From: SLSG01 sp041690235
GTDB lineage: Bacteria; Bacteroidota; Bacteroidia; Bacteroidales; UBA7960
Assembly (NCBI GenBank): GCA_041690235.1
Contig: JAWLHS010000083.1
Location: forward strand, 1 to 9,477
Direction of reading: 5' to 3'
DNA length: 9,477 bases
Made by a program: the position numbers and the translations under genes. Below, one piece after another: positions 1 through 5,797 of this stretch. The notes under the pieces were generated by a model. It saw only the letters and a list, made by a program, of their open reading frames with translations, searched no databases and was not told where the DNA came from. Positions within the stretch are counted from its first letter, which is position 1. Each line of letters begins with the position of its first letter.

Positions 1-2
1 GC

Positions 3-590
3 GGGGAAGAAACCGTGGCCGCCATCGACAAGTACTTCTTTGAAGACCAAGCAGGAAACTTTCCTGAAGGAAGCTACAAAATGTACTTCATTACCAACCA
101 CGATGAAAACTCCTGGGCAGGCACCGAGTTCACCAGGCTGGGGGCCGGAGTGGAAGCCTTTGCGGTACTGACGGCAACCATCCCCGGAATGGTGCTGCTT
201 TACAACGGACAGGAAGCAGGGTTCGACCGCATGCTGGAATTCTTTGAAAAAGACCAGATCGATTGGGGAACCTATGCTTACCACGACTTTTACAAGCAAT
301 TGTTGAAGCTGAAAAACCGCAACCAGGCTCTGTGGAACGGGCTGGAAGGCGGGCCGATTCAACGGGTGAAAACCAGCCAGGATGACCGTGTTTTCGCTTT
401 TGTAAGGGAGAAGGGGAACGACAAGGTGGTTGTGATCCTGAATTTGTCTGACCAGGACCTGGAAGTCAGCCTGCAGGGCGAGCTGTATACCGGGACTTAT
501 ACCGAGCTGTTCTCCGGGGCCCCCTGGCGGTTTGAGGCGGACGCCAGCGTGAATCTGTATCCCTGGGGCTACCTTGTTTTCGAAAAGTAA
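3..590 (+). CDS. GH13 alpha-amylase family enzyme, C-terminal part (5' end cut by window)
   Basis: The reading frame is open to the left edge of the window, so only the last 195 residues are present and the true start lies outside. A GTG at base 15 is just an internal Val codon. The segment starts late in the (beta/alpha)8 barrel. FITNHDENSW at residues 29-38 is the GH13 conserved region IV, where the His-Asp pair (33-34) contributes to the -1 subsite and the Asp is the transition-state stabiliser. The barrel end follows (PGMVLLYNGQE, then FFEKDQIDW), and after it a C-terminal beta domain of about 85 residues ending in YPWGYLVFEK. GH13 enzymes hydrolyse or rearrange alpha-1,4/1,6-glucans. The nucleophile and acid/base regions are missing, so the subfamily (amylase, cyclomaltodextrinase, alpha-glucosidase) cannot be fixed. 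It probably shares a transcript with the hydrolase 38 bp downstream. Confidence 0.9.
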   Translation, partial: GEETVAAIDKYFFEDQAGNFPEGSYKMYFITNHDENSWAGTEFTRLGAGVEAFAVLTATIPGMVLLYNGQEAGFDRMLEFFEKDQIDWGTYAYHDFYKQLLKLKNRNQALWNGLEGGPIQRVKTSQDDRVFAFVREKGNDKVVVILNLSDQDLEVSLQGELYTGTYTELFSGAPWRFEADASVNLYPWGYLVFEK

Positions 591-628
591 ACAGCAAAAC
601 CGGTCTGAAATCATAAAAAGATCCCGAT

Positions 629-1450
629 ATGGAAATCAAATACAAAGGGAAAAGCATTCACTACAGGGTAAAAGGCAAGGGTCCGGCCCTTGTGCTGATC
701 CACGGCTTCACTGAATCTTCAGCCATTTGGGAAGACTTTGCAGGGGACTTGGCCGACTCCTTCCAGGTGATCATCCCCGACCTTCCCGGTCACGGGCAGA
801 GCGAAAGCATCGGGGAAGTCCATACCATGCTGGAAATGGCCGCCGTGGTCAGGGAACTGCTTGACCATTTGAAGGTAAAACACTGTGTGATGATCGGGCA
901 TTCCATGGGCGGATATGTGGCCCTTTCATTCGGAAGGCAGTATGCGCAAATGCTCGTCGGACTGGGTTTGTTTCACAGCACCGCCCTGGCAGACAGTCCG
1001 GAAGCAAGCCAAAACAGGAAAAGAGCCATCGCGTTGATCAAAAAAAACCGCCAGGAGTTCCTCTTTGGTTTCATCCCCGAACTCTTCGCCCCCGAAAACC
1101 GCGAGGGCCTGAAAAACGAAATAGATGCCTTGGTGCGGACAGCCGGCCAAATGACCCCCGAAGCCATCGTCGCTGCCCAAGAGGGAATGAGGATGCGGGT
1201 CGACGGAAGGGATGTGCTGTTTGCAGCGGATTTTCCGGTCATGTTCATTGCCGGCCAACAGGACAGCCGCGTTCCCTTCGAAAGCATTCAGGCACTTTCG
1301 GGAATTCCAGGAACGGCCTACTCACTCTTTCTTAAAGAGGCCGGTCATATGGGATACCTCGAGGCCCGCAATGAAACCCTCGGATTCGTAAAATTCTTCG
1401 CGAAAACCTGTGTGAAAGCCATCCAGGATACAGCAACCAAACCTGTGTGA
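629..1450 (+). CDS. Alpha/beta-fold hydrolase
   Basis: A complete 273-residue protein of the alpha/beta hydrolase superfamily (Abhydrolase_1/6 type). Visible elements, in order: the oxyanion-hole HG motif in LVLIHGFTES (residues 25-26), the DLPGHGQS loop (51-58), the nucleophile elbow GHSMGG with Ser92, a helical cap at about residues 120-200, the acid Asp212 in AGQQDSRVP, and the catalytic His240 in AGHMGYLE. The triad is intact, so an active esterase, lipase or C-C hydrolase is likely; the substrate cannot be read from sequence. No signal peptide is seen, so it is probably cytoplasmic. The ATG start follows the amylase stop by 38 bp with no clear Shine-Dalgarno, as is common in Bacteroidota. 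The last 15 or so residues, after FVKFF, run past the usual end of the fold and are encoded by the first units of the repeat array at the junction with mmdB. Confidence 0.9.
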   Translation: MEIKYKGKSIHYRVKGKGPALVLIHGFTESSAIWEDFAGDLADSFQVIIPDLPGHGQSESIGEVHTMLEMAAVVRELLDHLKVKHCVMIGHSMGGYVALSFGRQYAQMLVGLGLFHSTALADSPEASQNRKRAIALIKKNRQEFLFGFIPELFAPENREGLKNEIDALVRTAGQMTPEAIVAAQEGMRMRVDGRDVLFAADFPVMFIAGQQDSRVPFESIQALSGIPGTAYSLFLKEAGHMGYLEARNETLGFVKFFAKTCVKAIQDTATKPV

Positions 1451-1515
1451 GGCAACCCGTCCGGGACTGCAGCAGTTACTGAACCTTTGTGAAGCAACCC
1501 GTCCGGTACTGCGGC
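1440..1515. repeat. Imperfect direct repeat at a convergent gene junction (two clear units)
   Basis: Bases 1440-1473 and 1482-1515 match at 30 of 34 positions with a 42-bp period; both contain the core GCAACCCGTCCGG. Two more divergent units flank them. One begins near 1405 (AACCTGTGTGAAAGCC) inside the hydrolase gene. The other begins near 1521 (CCTATGTAAGGAAACTC) and spans the stop codon of mmdB on the other strand. The outer two share CAGGATAC. No T-tract or strong hairpin accompanies them, so they do not look like a simple terminator pair. Confidence 0.75.
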
Positions 1516-1523
1516 CACCGGGC

Positions 1524-2687
1524 CTATGTAAGGAAACTCAACAGGATACCGGCAGCAATGGCGCTTCCGATTACCCCGGAAACGTTGGCCGCCATGGCGT
1601 GCATCAACAAGTGGTTTGTCTTGTCATATTCAAGGCCTATGTGTTGCGAAACCCTGGCACTGTCAGGCACTGCAGACACACCGCTGTTCCCGATCAGCGG
1701 ATTGATCTTGTCGCCCTCCGGAGAGAAGAAATTCATCACCTTGGCAAAGAGCACACCGCTGAATGTGGCCACCACGAAACTCGCGGCACCCAATCCGAAG
1801 ATCAGCAGCGATTCATTGGTAAGAAACACCGTTGCCTGCGTGGAGGCACCGACCGTCAGTCCCAGGAAAATGGTCACAATGTCGATCAAAGACGAACGGG
1901 CCGTTTCGGCCAGGCGGTTGGTCACCCCACTTTCCTTGAGCAGGTTGCCAAAGAAAAGCATGCCAAGCAATGGCAGGGAGGTGGGCATAATAAAGGTGGT
2001 CAGCAGAATCCCGACAATCGGGAAAATGATCTTCTCCTGTTTGGGTACGGCCCTTGGTGGCTTCATCCGGATCACCCTTTCCTTTTTGGTGGTCAGCAGC
2101 CGCATAATGGGGGGCTGGATCACCGGTACAAGGGCCATATAAGAATAGGCTGCAATGGCGATGGGCCCTATAAACTCGGGGGCCAGCTTGGAGGAGAGGA
2201 AGATGGCCGTCGGACCGTCAGCGCCTCCGATGATGGCGATGGCTCCGGCCTGTGCGGGTTCAAACCCCAAAAGCAGGGAGGAGGAGTATGCCGCAAAAAT
2301 CCCGAACTGCGCGGCGGCGCCCAACAGGACCAGGCGTGGCTTGGAAAGCAGGGATGAAAAATCGGTCATCGCCCCGATCCCAAGAAAGATAATGGGGGGA
2401 TACAATCCGCGCTGGACACCGAAGTAGAGCATGTTCAGCACGCTGCCCTCCTCATAGAGCCCTATCTGCAGGCCCGTATTTTCTGCAAAGGGAATGTTTC
2501 CGACAATGATGCCGAAGCCGATGGGGATCAGCAGCAAGGGTTCAAAATGCTTGATAATGGCAAGGGAAATAAAGAACAATCCCACGCAAATCATCACGAC
2601 ATGGCCCCAGGTAATGTGTGCAAAAGCGGTATACCCGGCAAACTGAACCAGTTGTTCCCAAATATAACTCAGGGTTCCACCTTCCAT
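1524..2687 (-). CDS. mmdB: Na+-translocating decarboxylase beta subunit (methylmalonyl-CoA/oxaloacetate decarboxylase beta chain)
   Basis: A 387-residue polytopic membrane protein of the OadB/MmdB/GcdB family. It decarboxylates carboxybiotin delivered by the carrier subunit and couples this to Na+ export. Residues known to matter in Klebsiella OadB can be lined up by spacing: Asp157 in GGADGPTAIF (Asp203), Tyr183 in SYMALVPVIQPP (Tyr229), and Asn329, Gly333, Ser338 and Arg345 in NPLIGNSGVSAVPDSAR (Asn373, Gly377, Ser382, Arg389). All are present, so the pump should be functional. Length is normal for the compact form of the family. The ATG lies 2 bp after the mmdC stop and has a proper GGAGG six bases upstream, suggesting strong or coupled translation. 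The last gene of the operon, it converges on the hydrolase. The beta chains of oxaloacetate and glutaconyl-CoA decarboxylases are nearly alike; the choice of methylmalonyl-CoA rests on mce and mmdA in the operon. Confidence 0.95.
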   Translation of the reverse strand: MEGGTLSYIWEQLVQFAGYTAFAHITWGHVVMICVGLFFISLAIIKHFEPLLLIPIGFGIIVGNIPFAENTGLQIGLYEEGSVLNMLYFGVQRGLYPPIIFLGIGAMTDFSSLLSKPRLVLLGAAAQFGIFAAYSSSLLLGFEPAQAGAIAIIGGADGPTAIFLSSKLAPEFIGPIAIAAYSYMALVPVIQPPIMRLLTTKKERVIRMKPPRAVPKQEKIIFPIVGILLTTFIMPTSLPLLGMLFFGNLLKESGVTNRLAETARSSLIDIVTIFLGLTVGASTQATVFLTNESLLIFGLGAASFVVATFSGVLFAKVMNFFSPEGDKINPLIGNSGVSAVPDSARVSQHIGLEYDKTNHLLMHAMAANVSGVIGSAIAAGILLSFLT

Positions 2688-2689
2688 AA

Positions 2690-3133
2690 CTAACCTCCGA
2701 TTTCTAAAAGAACATCCCCTTCCATCACAGACTGTCCCTGGGTCACCGCAATGGACGTAACGGTGCCCTCCCTGTCGGCATCGATGTTATTTTCCATCTT
2801 CATGGCTTCCAGAACCATCAGTTTTTGTCCGGCTTTTACCGTATCACCCACCTTCACCAATATGGAAATCACGGCGCCGGGCAGGGGGGACTTGATTTGT
2901 CCGCCGCCCGTGGCTGCGGGAGCCGTCTTTCCCGCACCGACTGAAGGCGTGGCATCTCCCGAAGGAACCACCCGCTGCCTGACCAGCCGCGGCGTTTTCA
3001 CGGGCTGTATGGACTTATCGACTTCCACCTCGTAGGAGGATCCATTCACTTCCAGTTCAATGACGTTTTCTTCCACATTCATGATGTGAACATCGTACTG
3101 GTTTCCGTGGATGGTGAATTTGTATTTCTTCAT
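2690..3133 (-). CDS. mmdC: Biotin carboxyl carrier subunit of the decarboxylase
   Basis: A 147-residue soluble carrier protein. Residues 1-45 form a small beta-rich N-terminal segment (MKKYKFTIHGNQYDVHI...). Residues 46-80 are a Pro/Ala/Gly-rich flexible linker, and residues 80-147 are a biotinyl/lipoyl domain. The biotin attachment motif EAMKMEN is intact, with Lys112 as the biotinylated residue, and the expected PLPG and EGDVLLEI flanks are present. It shuttles the carboxyl group from the MmdA active site to MmdB at the membrane. The ATG start is 48 bp after the mmdD stop, with an A-rich leader and no Shine-Dalgarno. It needs a biotin protein ligase encoded elsewhere. Confidence 0.95.
   Translation of the reverse strand: MKKYKFTIHGNQYDVHIMNVEENVIELEVNGSSYEVEVDKSIQPVKTPRLVRQRVVPSGDATPSVGAGKTAPAATGGGQIKSPLPGAVISILVKVGDTVKAGQKLMVLEAMKMENNIDADREGTVTSIAVTQGQSVMEGDVLLEIGG
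2694..2698 (-). promoter_or_regulatory. Shine-Dalgarno of mmdB
   Basis: The minus strand reads GGAGG six bases before the mmdB ATG, overlapping the end of mmdC and its 2-bp gap. It is notable because the other starts in this window have no comparable purine box. It supports the chosen start and may raise the yield of the membrane subunit. Confidence 0.7.
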
Positions 3134-3181
3134 GGGTTTGTATTTTGCTTTGCGCTTTACTGTTTAATGCCTGATAAGGGA

Positions 3182-3640
3182 TCAATGCCTCCCCAAAGAG
3201 TTTCTCAGTCCGTATATTTTGGAACTCCAGGGCGAATATGTTCTTGACACCTTTTTGATCGTAAGCACCGTGTCTTCAAAATCGTGCAATTCTGAGCGAT
3301 ACAGGTGGATGGCGGCCGCAATGGCGGCGCCGGTCTCCCCGGTGATATCCCCGGCCTTCACCTCTGCTGCTTGCTCTGCAACCGGATCCGGACGGACAGA
3401 CGCCCTGGAAGAAGTCAGTCCCCTCAACCTGGCCCTGAATGAAGCGGTATATAGTACCGGGGTGTTCCGGAAGATGAGATACATCATCAGCAAGGCCGCA
3501 AATACAATGCCCATTCCCAGCAAGGCCATCAGCAGACCGTAGGGGTCCTTCATGGCAAACTCACCCGCATCGTCCAACGGGACATCGGCGCCGGCCAAGG
3601 GATTCAGGCTGAGTATCCGGAACAAAAAAACTGTAGGCAT
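3182..3640 (-). CDS. mmdD: OadG-family small membrane subunit of the decarboxylase (delta/gamma chain)
   Basis: A 152-residue protein with one clear membrane segment at residues 35-57 (LLMALLGMGIVFAALLMMYLIF), followed by a charged, Ala-rich cytoplasmic tail. This is the layout of OadG/MmdD subunits, which hold the soluble carboxyltransferase on the beta subunit. Family identity rests on this layout plus position between mmdA and mmdC, since sequence conservation is low. The first ATG gives a 29-residue N-terminal extension before the membrane helix; an internal ATG at base 3553 (MKDPYGLLMALLG) would give a more typical short N-terminus. The 3640 start lies 12 bp after the mmdA stop, which favours it, but the choice is open. 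The C-terminal part (LYRSELHDFEDTVLTIKKVSRTYSPW) resembles OadG tails of Bacteroidota as I recall them. Confidence 0.82.
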   Translation of the reverse strand: MPTVFLFRILSLNPLAGADVPLDDAGEFAMKDPYGLLMALLGMGIVFAALLMMYLIFRNTPVLYTASFRARLRGLTSSRASVRPDPVAEQAAEVKAGDITGETGAAIAAAIHLYRSELHDFEDTVLTIKKVSRTYSPWSSKIYGLRNSLGRH

Positions 3641-3652
3641 GGTCGAAGGGGT

Positions 3653-5212
3653 TTACAATGGAATATTGGAATGTTTTTTCGGCGGATTGACATCCTTTTT
3701 GGTGGCAAGCGACTGCAGCGCCCGGATCACGCGGAACCGGGTGTTCCTGGGCTCAATCACATCGTCAATATAGCCGTAGCGCGCCGCATTATAAGGCGTG
3801 GCAAACTTTTCGGCATATTCTTCCTCATGTTTCAACAGGAAGGCCTTCTTTTCCTCTTCGTCTGCGATCTCCTTCACCTCTTTGCTGTAAAGGACTTCGA
3901 TGGCGCCTTTCGGGCCCATAACGGCGATCTCGGCCATTGGCCAGGCATAATTGATGTCGCCGCGAAGGTGTTTGGAACTCATGACGCAATAGGCGCCGCC
4001 ATAGGCTTTGCGAAGAATGATCGTAACCTTGGGAACGGTAGCCTCACCGTAGGCGTACAACAGCTTGGCACCGTGGGTGATGATGCCCCCATGCTCCTGG
4101 GCGGACCCGGGAAGAAAGCCGGGAACATCAACCATGGTCACAATGGGAATATTGAAGGCGTCGCAAAACCGGACAAACCGGGCCGCCTTTCTGGAAGCAT
4201 TGATGTCGAGTACCCCTGCAAGATAGTTGGGCTGGTTGGCCACGATGCCCACGGGCATGCCGTTAAAACGGGCAAAACCGGTCACGATATTCGGGGCATG
4301 ATGCCGCTGGGTTTCCAGAAACTCATTGTAGTCGCAGACAGCGTATATTACATCCTTGACATTGTATGGTTTATTGGGATTTTCGGGTATGATGCTGTTC
4401 AGCTCATCTTCAAGCCTGTCGATGGGATCATCACAGGAGTCCAGGGGGGGATCCTCCAGGTTGTTTTGAGGCAAAAAGCTCAGCAATTTGCGGATCAGCA
4501 AAATGCCTTCCTGTTCGTCCTCTGCCACGAAATGTGAAACGCCCGACTTGGTCCCATGGGCAATGGCCCCTCCAAGGTCTTCCTCGGAAATTACCTCACC
4601 CGTAACGGTTTTTACGACCCTCGGACCGGTAACAAACATATAGGAGCTGCCTTTGGTCATCAGTGTAAAGTCGGTCAGCGCAGGAGAATACACCGCACCG
4701 CCGGCACAGGGACCAAAAATGGCACTGATCTGCGGGATGACACCGGAAGCCAGAATGTTGCGCTGAAAAATCTCTGCATAACCCGCCAGGCTGTTCACCC
4801 CTTCCTGGATCCGTGCACCCCCGCTGTCATTCAGTCCGACAACCGGCGCCCCAACCTTCATGGCCTTGTCCATGAGCTTACAGATCTTCTCGGCATAGGC
4901 CAGGGAGAGCGACCCGCCAAAAACGGTAAAATCCTGCGCAAACACATACACCAATCTTCCGTCGATGGTACCATAACCGGTCACCACCCCGTCAGAAAAA
5001 TATTGCTTTTCTCCCAGGTCAAAATCCGTGCAACGGTGGGTTACAAACATCCCAAACTCTTCGAAACTGCCTTCGTCCAACAACAGCTCAATGCGTTCCC
5101 TGGCGGTCAGTTTTCCTCTTTTATGCTGGGCGTCAATCCGTTTCTGCCCCCCACCCAATTTGGCAAGCTCGCGCTTATCCAGCAATTCCTTGATCTTATG
5201 TTCAAAAGCCAT
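3653..5212 (-). CDS. mmdA: Methylmalonyl-CoA decarboxylase alpha subunit (carboxyltransferase)
   Basis: A 519-residue biotin-dependent carboxyltransferase of the MmdA/PccB family. It transfers the carboxyl group of (S)-methylmalonyl-CoA to biotin on MmdC, leaving propionyl-CoA. Two crotonase-like halves are visible. The N half (about 1-265) has DSGGARIQEG (129-138) and GPCAGGAVYSPALTDF (167-182), the acyl-CoA oxyanion region. The C half (about 280-510) has VDVPGFLPG (361-369), GAKLLYAY (381-388) and KAYGGAYCVMSS (402-413), the carboxybiotin side. Length is typical. I chose the ATG at 5212 (MAFEHKIKELLDKRE). An upstream in-frame GTG at 5248 would add 12 unusual residues and overlap mce. With the ATG start the gap to mce is 13 bp. 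A beta chain of propionyl-CoA carboxylase is the close alternative, but the adjacent mmdB and mmdD argue for the Na+ pump. Confidence 0.95.
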   Translation of the reverse strand: MAFEHKIKELLDKRELAKLGGGQKRIDAQHKRGKLTARERIELLLDEGSFEEFGMFVTHRCTDFDLGEKQYFSDGVVTGYGTIDGRLVYVFAQDFTVFGGSLSLAYAEKICKLMDKAMKVGAPVVGLNDSGGARIQEGVNSLAGYAEIFQRNILASGVIPQISAIFGPCAGGAVYSPALTDFTLMTKGSSYMFVTGPRVVKTVTGEVISEEDLGGAIAHGTKSGVSHFVAEDEQEGILLIRKLLSFLPQNNLEDPPLDSCDDPIDRLEDELNSIIPENPNKPYNVKDVIYAVCDYNEFLETQRHHAPNIVTGFARFNGMPVGIVANQPNYLAGVLDINASRKAARFVRFCDAFNIPIVTMVDVPGFLPGSAQEHGGIITHGAKLLYAYGEATVPKVTIILRKAYGGAYCVMSSKHLRGDINYAWPMAEIAVMGPKGAIEVLYSKEVKEIADEEEKKAFLLKHEEEYAEKFATPYNAARYGYIDDVIEPRNTRFRVIRALQSLATKKDVNPPKKHSNIPL

Positions 5213-5225
5213 ACAGGGTTGATTT

Positions 5226-5639
5226 TTAGGATTTATTCTTTTTTTCACAAAATTCCATCAGAACCCCATGGGTAAATTTGGGATGAAGGAAAGCAATATC
5301 GAGGCCTTCGGCCCCTTTGCGCGGACTCTTGTCGATGAGTTGAACGCCCTTGTCCTCCACTTCCGAGAGGGCCTCTTCAATTCCGTCAACGGCAAAGGCC
5401 AGGTGGTGCACGCCCTGTCCTTTTTTCTCAATGAACTTGCCGATGGGGCCTTCCGGATCGGTCGATTCCAGCAGCTCAATTTTGGTCTGTCCAACCATGA
5501 AAAACGCGGTTTTCACCTTCTGATCCTTTACCTCCTCAACGGCGTAACAGGACAGTCCCAAGACCTCTTCATAATACTTGATGGCCGCCTGCAAATCCGA
5601 TACGGCGATCCCGATGTGCTCAATGTGCGTAAGCTTCAT
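5226..5639 (-). CDS. mce: Methylmalonyl-CoA epimerase
   Basis: A 137-residue VOC/glyoxalase-fold enzyme that interconverts (R)- and (S)-methylmalonyl-CoA, linking the mutase product to the decarboxylase. Two beta-alpha-beta-beta-beta modules are visible, starting at IEHIGIAVSDL (6-16) and VHHLAFAVDGI (77-87). Probable metal ligands, by family pattern, are His8, Glu55 (KIELLE), His79 and Glu129 (GVLMEF). Length is normal. I chose the ATG at 5639 (MKLTHIEHIG) rather than an in-frame TTG at 5663, because the first beta strand starts right after it. It is the first gene of the operon, just ahead of mmdA. The cobalamin-dependent methylmalonyl-CoA mutase it should work with is not in this window. 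Confidence 0.95.
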   Translation of the reverse strand: MKLTHIEHIGIAVSDLQAAIKYYEEVLGLSCYAVEEVKDQKVKTAFFMVGQTKIELLESTDPEGPIGKFIEKKGQGVHHLAFAVDGIEEALSEVEDKGVQLIDKSPRKGAEGLDIAFLHPKFTHGVLMEFCEKKNKS

Positions 5640-5700
5640 GCTTTCAGAAGTTATTTGAATCAACCCGGTTGTAATTTGGGAAACCGTATAAAACCGGAAG

Positions 5701-5718
5701 TTGTTAAAAAATTAACAA
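5701..5718. promoter_or_regulatory. 18-bp perfect inverted repeat upstream of mce (candidate operator)
   Basis: TTGTTAA-AAAA-TTAACAA, with 7-bp arms and a 4-bp centre, lies 61 bp before the mce ATG. If the candidate promoter at 5739-5768 is right, it sits in the early 5' leader, where a bound repressor would block transcription. It is too A/T-rich to make a stable RNA hairpin, so a protein-binding site is the better reading. Which regulator binds is unknown. Confidence 0.4.
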
Positions 5719-5738
5719 AGAGAGTTGAAAAACTGCGG

Positions 5739-5768
5739 CGAAGTTACGCTTTTTTAACGGCTTACAAA
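5739..5768 (-). promoter_or_regulatory. Candidate Bacteroidota-type promoter of the mce-mmd operon
   Basis: On the minus strand TTTG (5765-5768) is followed after 18 bp by TAACTTCG (5739-5746), one mismatch from the TAnnTTTG -7 consensus, with spacing inside the usual range. Transcription would start near 5732, giving a leader of about 90 nt. Confidence 0.35.
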
Positions 5769-5797
5769 AAAAATCAGGCCAAAATTCAGGTTTTTGT

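Noticed and set aside
1451..1523. Terminator between the convergent hydrolase and mmdB genes
   Set aside because: No hairpin with a T-tract on either strand; the only short stem (GGCC-ACCG-GGCC near 1513) has no T run.
1489..2427. Long plus-strand open frames opposite mmdB
   Set aside because: They are antisense shadows of a clearly conserved membrane protein, have no recognisable domain, and lack promoter or ribosome-binding signals.
5213..5248. Longer mmdA starting at GTG 5248
   Set aside because: The added 12 residues (MKKRINPKNQPC) are atypical, the codon is GTG, and the start would overlap mce. The ATG at 5212 matches the usual family N-terminus.
3671..5275. Long plus-strand open frames opposite mmdA (288 and 239 residues)
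   Set aside because: These are antisense shadows of mmdA. Codons mirror the real gene, composition is unlike a folded protein, and no family is recognisable.
5761..5797. Possible terminator after the lipoprotein gene (T-rich run on the minus strand)
   Set aside because: A run of T is present, but the only stem before it is about five A-T pairs, too weak to call.
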